From contig JAHQIW010003969.1 in NCBI GenBank assembly GCA_019055375.1, positions 17,563 to 81,562 of the forward strand: a stretch of 64,000 nt of DNA. The letters are read 5' to 3'. This DNA comes from Parelaphostrongylus tenuis (lineage: Eukaryota > Nematoda > Chromadorea > Rhabditida > Metastrongylidae). Positions within the stretch are counted from its first letter, which is position 1. Each line of letters starts with the position of its first letter. This document shows positions 34,330 through 46,479 of this stretch, piece by piece. The position numbers were made by a program, and so were the translations under genes. A model generated the notes under the pieces. It made no database searches. It worked only from the letters and a program-made list of their open reading frames with translations, and was not told where the DNA came from.

Positions 34330-35480
34330 CAACGTTTCGGCGGGTCACCTCCTACAGAACCTGAAAGATCACAATGATCCACAATCCATTAAACCATAAC
34401 CTCCATAACCCCTGCAGAAAACGTTGAAAATGAATTTTGGATCGCACAGTAAAAGTTTCATTTTGAAACACACACCGTTTTGATGTTTTGGGTCTATCAT
34501 ATTCATTGAGGACGAGTTGCTTAGGGTCAGCGCATCAGTGGGCTGTGCCTAACTCAGGCCTCAAAGATCAGCCTGAGGTATGGTTCGAGGTCACGCGTGA
34601 TTACGATGCACACCTCTTTTCGGTTCATTTTCGAGCCTTTGCTATGCATCCAAAAAGCTTTTGGACTTTACGAGCAGATGTTTTTGATTGCTGTGCGAGG
34701 ATCGTGAATTTGACGCTGAACATTACTTCTGCATGTTTTTGGTCCCTGTGCGTGCCTAGTGGGGTTTTTGGATCAGAGTTGCGTAACCCAACTAGGTGTG
34801 GTGCTCTTTCACACGGAGGAATAGTGGCCTACCCGTTTCACCTATGTACTCATCGCCGTATGCCTCACAAGAGATTAGATAAATTGTACCCGATCACATG
34901 CAGTCGCCGTCTCTGACGTTGGGCAAACTTTGCAGTCATTGGTTTCGCAGAGGCGGTCAGACAGTCGGTTGCGGACTATTTGGCGCTTTAGTGTCTTGGG
35001 GGGTTTTCAACTATTGCTAGCGAATTTCTCAAACCTGCCCTTTTTAGGCAGCGTTTAATAGCTGTGCTTAGTTCGTTAGAGATAAAAGACAAGAGGAAAG
35101 GATTTTTGCCAGACTTGCCGTTTGGGAGCATAGAATTTTTTCTAAATCTCACCTGAGAACCTCCTGCCGTATAGCAGCCATTACAGTTGGCTATTTCTTG
35201 CGCCAAGGTCAAAGATTCTATTGTTTTTTCCCGTGCACACATTTGTCCCTGTTCGGAACATGTTCTTTAGAATCGCGCATTTTATGTGCTAGGGATGAGC
35301 TGATAGGTATTGAACCAAGATGTTTTTTTGCTTGGTTTCCCGCACCATTTTGCAATGTAAGAGTTTTTAGACAGGTTGACTGAAAGCTCAACAAATGGAG
35401 CCAATTTGTCTTCGGTATCTCACACTTTATGTAGTCTGAGTAAATGTTCAACAACTCAGAACATTTGTCCATCTCCTTTT
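34330..35480 (-). mobile_element. Penelope-like element, old inverted copy
   Basis: Minus-strand PLE remnant from a third lineage. Pieces: 35,218-35,472 (MDKCSELLNIYSDYIKCEIP, the region after the RT YVDD box), 34,988-35,242 (LTLAQEIANCNG and ELSTAIKRCLKRAGL), and a broken GIY-YIG region between 34,640 and 34,960. Its 3' end near 34,340-34,365 has GAAACGTT and CTGTAGG, a degraded hammerhead core. Frameshifts and stops throughout. Confidence 0.75.
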
Positions 35481-35740
35481 GGGTTGAGCAGACGACAAAA
35501 GAGTGAGAATTGTTCTGAGTTGATGAATAGTCAGTCAGGGTGCATAAAGTTTACCCATGAGAAACCAAAGGCAAATTGGCTCCCATTTTTGAACGTTCAA
35601 ACCAGCCTGTTCAAAAACTCCTACAATACGAAATGGTACCGAATAATAAGCAATAAGAACATCTTGGTTTATTACCTATCAGCTCATCCTTCGAAAATGA
35701 AACGCGTTTCAGTCATACATCTATAATGTATGACTAATAT
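35390..35740 (+). mobile_element. PLE reverse-transcriptase fragment (repeat of 13,215)
   Basis: Forward-strand PLE piece with codons for ANWLPFLNVQTSLFKNSYNT and NKNILVYYLSAHPSKM, that is, sequence downstream of the RT active site. It lies between two minus-strand PLE pieces. The arrangement and sequence match 13,215-13,555, as part of a larger direct repeat. Confidence 0.75.
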
Positions 35741-35744
35741 AATG

Positions 35745-36900
35745 TAACAGATAACACTTTTCATAATTCCTGATTTTCTTCCTTGAGCCAAACACGAGGT
35801 GCTACATTAATCTCTATTTGACAGCTAACGTTCCGGCAGTTCGGCTTCTTCAGAGCGTGGAAAGGTCTAATTGTCTGCAATTCAATCAGTCAAATACCTT
35901 CATTTCCTTTAGAAAATTCACCAAACCTAGATTTCAATCGCTTCAAGCGCAAAATCAACTCTCAACATACTCACCGCATTTTCATATGTGTTCCACTGAA
36001 TGATTCAAGTGGAGATCACCGGAAGGAGATCGCATAGGCTCGCAATGCACCTTACCCATCAAAACAACAGTTTTATATACTGACTCAAATCACGACTGAT
36101 AACGAGGTAATCTTCCTTGCGGTTTATAGTTGGATTGGTGGTATTAATCCAAAGTACTTCTAGAATTTTTAGCGCTGATGTTTTTTTGTTCCTGCACGAG
36201 GATGGTGACTTCGATCTCAAAATCAACTCCGTTATAGTTCTGTCCTCTATGTGTCCCTAGCGAGGTGTTCCGTCTATTAAGCCGTTCGTCGGCTAGGTGT
36301 TCTTCTATGCGGGCAAAGAGCGGCCTACCCGTTACGCCAATATATTTATCGCTACACGCTTTGCGAGCGATTTGACAAAGTGTACCTACCTACGCTCATG
36401 CAATCACCGTCTCTGCCGTTGGGACATATTTTACAGTCTTTCATTATACAGAGATGGTCATATATGCGGCTTCGACTAATTGGCGTCTTAGAGTATTCGC
36501 TGATATTTCAATGATAGCTATCAATTGCCCTCAACCTGCTCTTTTCCAACAACGTTTCACAGCTGAACTAATCTCATTTGAAAAAAACGAGAGGGTAAAC
36601 GAGACTTTCCTTTCATTCGAGTTTTTGTTCGAGGCGTACTCTTTCCTCTGAACCTAAGCCGAGGGGTTACAAATTCGTATCCATTAGAAGTGGCTATTCC
36701 CCGAGCCAGTTTCATATATTCTACTTCCTGCTCCTCCTCGGTACATACATTGGCTGCTGTTCGAAACATGTTTTTACTAACGAATTTTTCGTATGTGAGG
36801 GATGAGAAGAGAGATAGTGAACTAGGATATTCTTATTACTTGGCTTTCGATACCACTTTTTTATGTAACCGCTCTCGGTTAAGTTTATTTGCATTTTTTA
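35745..36900 (-). mobile_element. Penelope-like element 3' part in right arm
   Basis: Minus-strand PLE tail of the same subfamily as 13,560-14,700. The GIY-YIG region (complement of 36,120-36,480) shows the same altered LCQIARKAC equivalent, with a 4-base CTAC duplication near 36,388. The upstream linker and TKW-R-KPSNK region is at 36,557-36,900. The hammerhead core near 35,825-35,860 reads CTGAAGA, GAACTGCC, GGAAC, GTT; the GAAA box is changed. It sits in mirror position to 8,342-9,475. Confidence 0.82.
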
Positions 36901-37609
36901 TAGTGATTTTGTTGACTTACTACCTTACATCCAGGTGATGCGTTTTGTCATCGTGATTCAGCGTGCATGATCACAAACTCTATCAGCTGCGAAAGACGAT
37001 TTTGCAAATGATCAGTCAAAGAGAACGCCTTTACTAGTTTGATTCCATTTACATTGGTCGTTTTCAGTCGTAACCTATCGGCTGACTGTATACAGAGTGC
37101 TTAACAAAGGATGTGTAGTTCACTGAAGTGAAATTGGATAGTAAATGTTAAATTTTGTCCTATGCCAGTCACGTTTCGACGTACACATCAAATCTTTGTA
37201 AACATGTTATCAATTTATTTCTTACCAGCTTAAGTTCATCGCAGTAAGATCAAGCTCGATTGAATTCTCTTTCAAGCAATGCCTTTCGAACAACTTCAGT
37301 TTTTAAGCAAGGTCGCAGAACCACCCTTTCCAAATTCAAAAATGTGTTCAATCTCTGCATGAGTCGAGCCGTTATGAGACCATCATTTTCATCTAACGAC
37401 TCTATTTTTCGTTTCAAATAATAGATTTCGTGCAAGGAACATCCTGCATACCAATTTGAAATTGAAATTTCTATGACAATTATCACTACATCATTCGTCA
37501 TTAAAATCTCCGAATACGAATTTGTGGAAGTGCCTTTTCATCTAGACAAATCTTCTATTTCGTTATATGATGACACGTCCTATTGCTCTCATCAGCTGTG
37601 CAGATGATG

Positions 37610-37905
37610 ATTGAAAGTACAAAGGATAAAACTCGTGATGTTGACTAATCCCTGGGAAGCGTCATGCATTCGCCTTCAAGTTTTAACTTCGTTTGAGGTG
37701 ACTGAATGTATATCTGGCCTTTACAATGACCAGCTGTAACGAGTCGGTGCTGCTTACCCTTCCTGACAAGTCTGAGACTAGTGTGAAACCAACTTAGCGA
37801 CCCCGAAGACATGAATGGCTTGGTGAGCCATGAGCGCGAGATCAAACCATCAACCTCGTGTGCAACGCATAACACCTCTTACCATCTCCGCCACTTGCCT
37901 ACCTT
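37610..37905 (-). mobile_element. tRNA-derived SINE, mirror of 7,315-7,626
   Basis: Reverse-strand copy: CTCCGCCACTTGCC at 37,888-37,901 is the complement of the tRNA-like head. The body blocks GAGTCGGTGCTGCTTACC and CTTCGTTTGAGGTGA follow in reverse order. It lies at the position expected from the mirror symmetry, so it was present before the large duplication. Confidence 0.85.
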
Positions 37906-38533
37906 ATGAGTTGATGAATAGCGATTAATAATGTTGAATTTCTTCTGATAGCAGAACTCGGGCAAAAAACTAGGCACGGTAGTGATAGGATACGTTGCAA
38001 AATGTACACCTGTGAGACCTTTGGACCTAAGAAAAACCCGATGTCCTCGACATCTCGTATCGAAACTACCCTTCGTCATTACGTGATTTCCATCCTGTGA
38101 CTGTCGTGTCCGCCTTTCTGTTGTCGTTGTTCAGGGCGTTCACAAGAAATCTAGTGAAATCAAAAAGTGTGTTTAATCAACGTTTGAAGAGACTGTTCTG
38201 ATTCAAAAGTACGAAGCAAGAAGTAATCTCCATGTTGTGCCGTGAGCGTGTTCGATTTGCTCGTATCGACTAACGCACGTTGAACACGAAATCTAATAGC
38301 CAATCAGTCGCCTCGCCGTCCGACGTCGTAGACGGGTGCACCGAATGTGTGGGACGCTGAAACAGAAATTGAAGCGGATTAGCTAATTTTATTTCCTGGA
38401 GTTTCAATGTCAGCGTGCTGGAGCCTTACTCAGGTCTTCAATACACTAAATAGTCACCTACTCTTAGGGTTAAGTGATCTGACATCTTGCTGATATTGGT
38501 AACAAGACGATTAAGTAATGTTATGATTTATTC

Positions 38534-38840
38534 AGAGCGCATGTGGCGCAGTGGTTAGAGGTGCCCTGCGTCGCACACGAGGTCAATGGTTCGATCTCGC
38601 GCTCATGGCTCACCAAGCCATCCGTCCCTCCGGGGTCGGTAAATTGGTACCAGACAGGTCTCAGACTTGTCTGGGAGGATAAGCAGCACTGACTCGGATC
38701 AGCGGGAGGAGGCCTCCGCGAGTCATTGTAAAGGCCAGAAATGCATTCAATCACCTCAAACGAAGTTAAAAATTGAAGTCGAATGCATGGCGCATCCCTC
38801 AGGGATTGATCAACGCCGAGAGCTTTATCCTTTTTATCCT
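38534..38840 (+). mobile_element. tRNA-derived SINE, young insertion
   Basis: A 307-base SINE with head GAGCGC...GCGCTC (acceptor-like pairing kept), A box TGTGGCGCAGTGGTTAGAGG and B box GGTTCGATCTC. The family body follows, with tail TATCCTTTTTATCCT. It is flanked by the perfect 13-base duplication TTATGATTTATTC (38,521-38,533 and 38,841-38,853). The left arm has the single uninterrupted target in complement at 6,688-6,700. The 62- and 77-codon frames here are not genes. Confidence 0.95.
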
Positions 38841-38859
38841 TTATGATTTATTCTCGGCT

Positions 38860-40190
38860 GAGCTCACCGGTAGAAGACGTCAGGCTCCTTTACAGATTGG
38901 AAGGCATTGACAAAGAATGAGTCATCAACTGTACATCGTAATCAGACACGAAAAACAAGTCCTAGCCGCAGAAAGTCGGGAAATTTATTATAGACAATTG
39001 ATTTCACAAACGATTCATTGCAGAAGAACTTTTTTTGGGCTTGTTCACCCCCACCCTCTCCCACACTACATTGAAGTGTTTTCGACCAATCAAGAGACAA
39101 TCAGATATACAGAATGTAGTAGAGAAAGGCTTTGAAACTTAGATTTGCCCATAAGTCATATCATTTGAACTGAAGTGATGGTTTTAGCGATTGGTCAACT
39201 GACTCGTTCAGTAGTCAACTAACTCTTTCAAGTTATTATCTACAAGTGAGTAACCCAAATCTCTGTCTCAACACTAATTTACTTTATCATTCAGTAAGAG
39301 TGATCCGTAGGCTCTAAATTTAACTCTGTTTATATTGAAGGCGTGGCAATAGTAAAGTTGTTGGTGGCATGGCTCTTCAGTGAGCAAGATGTGGCTTGAC
39401 GCCTCTCTAACGCTCTCTTGCACTCACTGAAAAGGTCTTGATTTGACCATTACCGAAATTGAGGAAAATTTGAATTGAGTACGATATTTTGACACATTTA
39501 GTGAAAAAACAAAGTCCTCACACAATGGTTGAATCAAAGCGTAAAATGTTCAGAGATGTTCAGATCGAATGCTGAGTTCCTCACCCTGGATATGATGAGA
39601 GGTCGTGTCGTAAACAGACAAATGATCCACAATGGCTTGAACGTGATCATCTAGTCACACGTTTTATGGGTGGACGATAGAGAACAAGCGCTCAAGATTA
39701 TACTTGTCTTGACATTGTTTATGAGCTAGGAAAATATTTACACATAAATCTTCCTCACAAAAAATCGTATTGATAGAAAAGACAAGTCCTTCTTTAGAGC
39801 ATACCTGGCAATGGAACAGAAACCTTCTATTCAAAAACAAAGAAAGTGCTACATGGCGCTAGAAAAGTTCAAGGAAAAAAATTTTTTTAGCTTCAGGTAG
39901 CTTGTCAATATAACTAATCTCTGCCAGAGAAGCACCTCTTTATTGTAGGTTAAGCATGGCGAACGAGTTGCAAAAAAGTGCAGAAGACGAGCACAATAAA
40001 GAAAATTGTGCTCGCAGATTGATCTACTAATTTTCACGTTTTGCCATCAGTGTGTGGGAGATTGAATATCATAACAATGTAAGTGCCTCGAAACCAAAAC
40101 TCTCTTTTGATTAAAAGACCAGCAGTTGGAAGCGAGTTTACTACCCAAAAGCAAGCAACATGAGTTATTTGGTGAGCAAATAATTATGAC
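38860..40190. other. No gene; mirror of 5,360-6,680
   Basis: AT-rich intergenic-like DNA between the young SINE and the RTE copy, aligning in reverse with 5,360-6,680. Frames such as 38,917-39,135 are not open in the left-arm counterpart in a consistent way. No motifs found. Confidence 0.55.
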
Positions 40191-40197
40191 AACACCA

Positions 40198-42934
40198 CAG
40201 ACCTCCCTCTTTGAGCGATCCCGCCCGATTAGTCACGAGGGCACGTGGCGCGTCCCCAGGTGGTGGATAGCGGAATAAACGCGAACCAAAAGCGATCGTG
40301 TGCTTCCCAGAGACGCAGGTGGATTTAGGGGATAAGCTCCCTGTTTCTGCATCGCCGACCTGACAATACTCTATTTCTAAGAGTCAAGACTGCCAAAAGC
40401 CTGCTATCAAGCGGCTGGGAATTACATGGGAGGCGGTTAGGAGTCGCCTCCAACGAACAAGCTCCTCCCGCTCCTCCGAGAGAGACTGGCAAGCTACTTG
40501 GGAGTACCCAGTCCCCACGTTTCGAGCCTAGCAAGCTATACGTTGGGTATCACAATGCCAAAAACAGTAACAAATATGGGCCTCATTCTCCTGGCCCCAA
40601 AAGAGCCCATGGTACAGCAGCGCCAGGTAGGACGAGTGCTGAGAGGCTGCTACTAAAATCTCAGGGCCAAATTAGGCTGCCAAGATCGAAAAGGACTAAA
40701 ATGATGATCTGGCCTACAATGCAAGAACTCTTGCTCACGAATCCGCCGTAGAAGATCTACTGATTCAAGCAAGAAGGATAAGGTACGACGTATTGGGCTG
40801 GCTGAGACGAGAGGACGCCATCCTTTTCACGCTGTTTATGACACCGGAGAAGAACTGTTCCTTAGATTATGCGATAGCGGAGGTGTCGGCGTCCTCGTCA
40901 AATCGAATTTGACTGTGAACATCGATTCTTCGATTAACTAACAACCCGTATCGGGCGATTACGTTCGAAACAATGTGGTCCAATGTCGGCTTTGACCGTT
41001 TTCGTTGCTTACACACCAACATCAAGCTGTGACGAAGACGATGTCGAAGCGTTCTATATGGACTTCGATAAATTATTCAGAGGAGATCATACATTCTCCA
41101 AGGCCATTGTCGGGGTTTTTGATGCAGAAATTGGACCTAGAATAACGTCAAGAACGTCTGAAGAACGTCACATTGGGACCCATGGACTAGAATGGATCAA
41201 ACAAGGTAAAAGGCCATCTGAGTTTATCGTGACGACCCAAATAATCCGTGGTAGCTCACAATTCTAAAAGCCTCACTCTCAGCGACGGACGTGGAAGTCT
41301 CCCAATGGAGAGTACGAAATAGACTACATCTTAGTAATTCGAATGATTTGCCTGACCTATGTCGCTGTTGTTCCTAAGTTCTACACGGAATCAGACCATC
41401 GCATCCTTCTCGCAACGTTCCGCTTTTCGAGGAGAAAAGAGAAAGTCGTTAAATTCGAACAACGAAGTCCCAGAACAACCATAAACTGGGATGTATTCAA
41501 ATCATTAGTCGGCTCTTGGGAAGATACCGTTGTCGACAACATCGACGAAGAATACGATCAACTCGCTGAATATCTTCACGTTAGCGCTATAAAAGCCGAG
41601 AGTCCTAAGGTCACGAAGAGACGCTTGTCTCCGCAGACACTCGAGCTGATACGTCACCGTGGAATCGCACGATCTGCAGGCAACCGAAACCTTACGTCCG
41701 AACTTGCAAAACGCTGCAGGGAAGAGATAAAAGAAGACCTCAAAGAGAGACGACCAGCATTTAAGGCAGAAACTGCAGAAGCTGGGAAGAACTTTTCGCA
41801 AAGCCCAGCGAGGCTTCGCCAATTGTAAGACCAAGATGATTGCACTTCGTTGCCCTAACAAAACATTTAGAACTTCCAGGATGGCGATGGAGAAAATCGG
41901 AAAAAATCCTTCGTGAGCTTTATAAAGATTTCACGACCAAAATATCTGCATTCTACAACAATATCACTACTGAGGTAAGAAGAGAGGTTCGACAAGGCGA
42001 TACAATTTCGCCAAAACTATTCACTGCCACCCTACAAAACGTCATGCGAACATAGAATGGGACGAAATGGGAGTGAAAATTGACGGTCGACAATTAAACC
42101 ATCTTCGCTTTGCTGACGATATCGTTCTCATAACACCAAACATCAGCCAACCGGAACGAATGTTGACCGATTTCGATGACGCCTGTGGAAAGATTGGTCT
42201 TCAACTAAATCTAACGAAAACGATTTTCATGAGGAACGGATGTGTTTTGAATGCCCCACTCACGCCCAACGGAACGACAATTACCGAATGCTCCAGTTAC
42301 GTCTATCTCGGTCGTGAAATCAAGATGATGAACGACTTAGCTCCAGAGTTGAGCAGGAGGAAACGAGCGGCTTGAGGAACGTTAAAGATCGTCGAAGATG
42401 TAGTGAAGAGGACTAAGAATATCCGACTCAGTGCCCACCTTTTCGATTCGACGATTATCCCTGTCCTAACGTATGCAGCAGAAACCTGGTCGTTACGTAA
42501 TTAGGATAAAAGATCACTTGGCGTTATCGAATGCGCAGTCGAAAGATCGATGGTAGGAGTATTCGTATCTCGCAAATGAGAGAAAAGATTCGATGTTCCA
42601 ACTTACGTCAACGATCGAAAATTAGAGACGCTGTTCTGCACACCAGGAAATCGAAATAAGGTGTGACTGGACACGTGATGCGGTTCAACGCCAACCGTGG
42701 ACGAGAGCCCATTTCGACTGGGCTCCTCAGGACGTCGTGCGCTCTACAGGAAATCCACCGACCCCTTGATCCGATTTCTTTACGAAAACTATAGAAGAAG
42801 ATATGATGCTCATCGAATCGTCAAAGCGAGAATGACCCACTGGAATGCTCTTGCACGCGATAGGGAAAAATGGAAGTGCTGCTGGTATGGCTCGAGTCAC
42901 TCGACGATCAACGGGACGATAGGTGATCAGGTTG
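40198..42934 (+). mobile_element. RTE-clade retrotransposon, deleted copy (mirror)
   Basis: Plus-strand twin of the copy at 2,685-5,352. It begins with GACCTCCCTCTTTGAG at 40,200 and ends AGGTGATCAGGTTG at 42,934. Endonuclease remnants are at 40,983-41,267 and 41,343-41,500, a linker region at 41,500-41,828, and RT remnants at 41,930-42,375 ([16 protein letters not shown]). The same internal deletion as in the left-arm copy is visible: the reading passes from MAMEKIGKN straight to the ELYKDF region. Additional stops occur, for example where GTAATTAGGATAAA replaces the KQDE codons. A dead element that predates the inverted duplication. Confidence 0.92.
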
Positions 42935-42984
42935 TAATAACAACAAAACTGTTTCCATTCGGTGATGAAATTGATTTTTATGTT

Positions 42985-43750
42985 CCTGAAAAAGCACAAC
43001 TGCGCGTTGGAAAATGACTCTCTCAAGAACGTTATATTGAATTGCAACCACGCAAGCGATCCCGACTTTCATAACGTCGCCAACATCAACAGCATCACTG
43101 TTTACAATGGACTCTAAAGCTCCAACTTATCCTCTTCCAACATGCCAAAGTCATGAGTATAATGAGTTATAGCAATGTTTTCCTCATCACTTCTCAGAAG
43201 TATGTCTTCTTTGAGCCATGAGAACAGCAAGATTACTTGAAAGAAATCAGTATTGAATGCATCTGAGTTCTGTGAATCAGTTGCATGAGATAGTTTAATT
43301 AGCTTGATTCTAGAACATCATTTTTTCACTATCAAGTAGACATCTTGTTGAAAATAAGAGACCACTTCATCAAGCTTTTCGAAAATGTAATGACAGTGAA
43401 GAAAACTCATTGGAAATCTCGTTCTTCATGAGTTGTAGCAATGCTTGGTTAAGACTGGTGAGAGTTAATAGCAATAAACGATGCTGAACGGTGACGTATT
43501 TGTGTGAGACTGACCACAAACTCTCCGAAGGTGACAAAACGCTTTAATTCAACTGGCGTCGACAAGCTAAGCATATAGACGAATAAAATAAGCAATCTAC
43601 CCTACTTTACTTTCAGCGAATCAGCGCAGAGTATCATTGAAGAGCAAATATGAGACTTTTAGGAGGCTAACGCAACAACGACCAAGTTTCGATGCACATT
43701 TTATTCTTGCAATCTTAACGCTCTTACTACCGTAAGTCATCATAGCAAGT
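42985..43750 (+). pseudogene. CAP-domain gene fragment, mirror copy
   Basis: Reverse-oriented twin of the fragment at 1,855-2,636. The first exon-like piece (about 42,982-43,119) reads MFLKKHNCALENDSLKNV and ends at the same stop. The last piece (about 43,680-43,740) reads TKFRCTFYSCNLNAL. As in the left arm it sits immediately downstream of a deleted RTE copy (ending near 42,934), so the RTE insertion into this gene happened before the arms were duplicated. Confidence 0.5.
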
Positions 43751-44261
43751 CGTGTTACTTCTCCATCACTCAGCCTTTCTGAAACTTAAGCTCGTCACTG
43801 TTGGTGTGTAATCTACATGACTAGCTCACTATCTCAGTGGAGACGACTACGCAGGCAACACCAAATGCATGGGAAAAGTCTTCGGAGCAACACCGACATT
43901 TATGGTGAAAAGCGCTGGAAAAACCGCTGTTCTAAATCTACTGAAATACAGAATTCTACCAAGTCATCTGTTTCTCAGCATTCGTAAAATTCGATAATTT
44001 GCTCGCTTAGAAAAACACAGTTTAGTAAAAGTACGACTTATGCATGTCCGTGTCCACAATTGAGACGATTCCATCACCGTAGTATAATAACATAATGACA
44101 TGGAAACGTTGAAAACAAAACATTCGTGGGAGCACATGATGGACTTTTCAAATTAGAGAAAGCACCAGTGCATTTCATATTCTAACTCTGTTGCTTGACA
44201 GTGAAACTATATAGTCTTTACAACCGTAAGTTTCTACCTATCATAATTTAGAAAGAAGCGA

Positions 44262-44545
44262 GTGTGGCTCAGTGGTTAGAGGCGCTTCGAGACACAACAA
44301 GGAATAAAAGGGATGATCAATCGCTGGTTAGTTGTTCACGCTACTCTCAAGGCTCACCATGCCTTACGTCCCACCAGTGAATGGTACCAGACTTGTTCGG
44401 AAGATAGCAGCACTGACTTGATACATTAATAGGCCATTATGAGCTACTGTGAAAGTCACGTATGCACTCGGTCACCTCAAGCGATTTCGGAGCATGGCGC
44501 ATCTTTCACGATTTGATAAAGCTGTGAGCTTTATATAATAGTTTT
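44262..44545 (+). mobile_element. tRNA-derived SINE, mirror of 1,078-1,374
   Basis: Starts with the A-box-like GTGTGGCTCAGTGGTTAGAG and shares the body blocks of the family (CAAGGCTCACCATGCC, GGTACCAGACTTGTTC, GCAGCACTGACTTG). It ends near the AGCTTTATATAATAG tail. Its mirror position in both arms shows it predates the large inverted duplication. Confidence 0.7.
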
Positions 44546-44584
44546 TACCAACTAAGATCCACTCATAGTGAATAATCTACTTCA

Positions 44585-45245
44585 ATCTCATGGTAATTGT
44601 GATATGGTCTGGTAAGGGCTCTTGACAGCCCGATACACGTGTTTCGTCCTTACAGACTCGTCAGCCGGGCAGAACCCGTCGTCTTTCGATCTTTTTATAG
44701 TCAGTTCTCTCGGGAGCCTTACATTCCTTATAGAGAGTCATCGAAGACGAACGTTTTACACTCTATGTCAAGTGAAATTTTCACCTAACACAGAGTGTTG
44801 CGCACTCGACTGCCCTTTGGCTAAAACTTTTATCACAATTATACCTTTATTTCGAAAGCTTTGTTTAGACCATTGAAATTTGAGCGTGGTCTAAACAAAG
44901 TACTTGAAGTAAAGGTATAATTATGTTAAAAGTACAGCCAAAGAGCAATCGAGTGCGCAACACTCTGCGTTAGGTGAAAATTTCACTTGACATAGAGTGT
45001 AAAACGTTCGTGTTCAATGACTCTCTATAAGGAGTGTAAGGCTCCCGAGAGAACTTACTATAAAGAAATCAAAAGACGACGGGTTCTGCCCGGCTGACGA
45101 GTCTGTAAGGACGGAACACGTGTATCGGGCTGTACAAGAGCCCTTACCAAACCACATGACATGTTGTCTCAAATAATAATGAAAGAATCTATTGAAATTT
45201 GAGCGTGGTTTAAACAAAGCACTCGAAATAATGTCATTGTGATAG
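44585..45245. mobile_element. Fold-back (palindromic) element, right copy
   Basis: Mirror copy of the element at 398-1,035, with arms about 44,600-44,878 and 44,880-45,165 around a centre near 44,880. The same terminal motif, a GTCTGGTAAGGGCTCTTG tract, is present at the outer edge of the first arm and inverted near 45,135-45,155. Because the element occurs at matching positions in both arms of the large duplication, it was in place before the duplication. Confidence 0.8.
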
Positions 45246-45786
45246 TTAGTCCTCAGAACGGAGGAATGCTTTTTGCTTCACCCAACTCACACTTCACAAT
45301 GCGGTTTTCAAGTACACTGACTAGATAGAGCGCTTCTCATGGGTGTTCTATGTTATGTTTTACGTCTGCCGCTTTCTTGGGTTTCATATTACTTAACGAC
45401 GTATTACTGTTGTGATATTGATCGATAGGACCATTGGAGTTCATCGATTAATCGCTGTGTTACGCAATGTGGTGTCGATCCGCTATTGTACCATTTTTTT
45501 ATGGGTATCGATGTACTATTGTGTAATTATTGTTTATTATAGGTTATATTTTCTCTCTGCATTGATAAATAGTCCGCGTGGCAGGCATCTATTGCTTGCG
45601 CCAACATTGATCACAAAAACAGCTAAACCATGCTTTCGTTACTCGAGTCACTACAGTGCAATAATCAAACTCATCGCACGCATATAAGGTAGTGAATCAT
45701 TAGAAAGATCATAAAGGTTGTTGTTCTGTCATTTAAACTTGTTATAGATATGTGATTAGAACTGGTACAATTGCAAATTGTCTTTA

Positions 45787-46290
45787 TTTTACAATAAACC
45801 CAGTGATGTGGATGGTGTGCAGATACTCTTGCGCCAATTGCGATCCGAACCCATATTTCACTCTATCCGGTAGCTCGTGCTGAACCGTTCCACTGCCAAC
45901 GCCCGTTTTGACACCACTCTTTCTAGCTATCTGTCAAAAGCCAACCGTCTACGGCCTGGCGTGGGTAGTCGCTATCGACACTGAACCCACTTATGTTGGC
46001 AGATATTGGGTATTGGTGATCAATCAGAAATCATTTTGTTTGACCGCCTCTTGCGGTGATATGATGTTACAATATACACAGTGATGTAGAGTGGTGTGCA
46101 AAAACATTTGCTTCAGCTGGGATTTGAACCCATATTTCACCCAATGCGAGGGCGCGTGCTGAAAATAGGCGTCGACAGTGGAACGGTTCAGCACGAGCTC
46201 CCTGATAAGGTGAAATGTGAGTTCGATCTTAGCTGAGGCAACTGTGTTTGCACACCACTCCACATCACTGGGTTTATTGTAACATCATAC
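45787..46290. mobile_element. TIR element carrying tRNA-like sequences (copy 1)
   Basis: The ends are inverted: ACAATAAACCCAGTGATGTG at the left and its complement ending near 46,285. An inner copy of the terminus at 46,065-46,110 makes a true palindrome (46,060-46,290). Inside are tRNA-like stretches such as CAGTGGAACGGTTCAGCACG (A-box-like) and TGAGTTCGATC (B-box-like), on opposite strands in the two halves. The internal block GGCCTGGCGTGGGTAGTCG is shared with the element at 52,680-53,390. No transposase, so non-autonomous. Confidence 0.75.
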
Positions 46291-46479
46291 CATCGCAAGA
46301 GGAGGGCCAAATGAAATAATTTCCATCTTTTTTTTTTTGAAAACTCTACACGAAATAGCATAATGAAGAAAGTTGATTGTTGCAGTTATGTCCGTAATGA
46401 TGTTAATAAATGATTTAGGAAATACTGTTGAATAACACACAACATGCACTATAATACTTTATGATATCCGGATTCTGAA

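Larger units (their letters stand above)
36690..45618. repeat. Right arm of giant inverted duplication
   Basis: Mirror image of bases 1-8,560. It holds, in reverse order and orientation, the same SINE, RTE copy, CAP-gene fragments, second SINE and fold-back element. It is longer than the left arm chiefly because of one additional SINE at 38,534-38,840. Inward of about 36,690 both arms continue into PLE sequence, but similarity drops to something like 85%, and the left copy there is nearly identical to a different PLE piece at 15,120-15,960. That pattern suggests conversion or later rearrangement at the inner edge. Confidence 0.93.
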
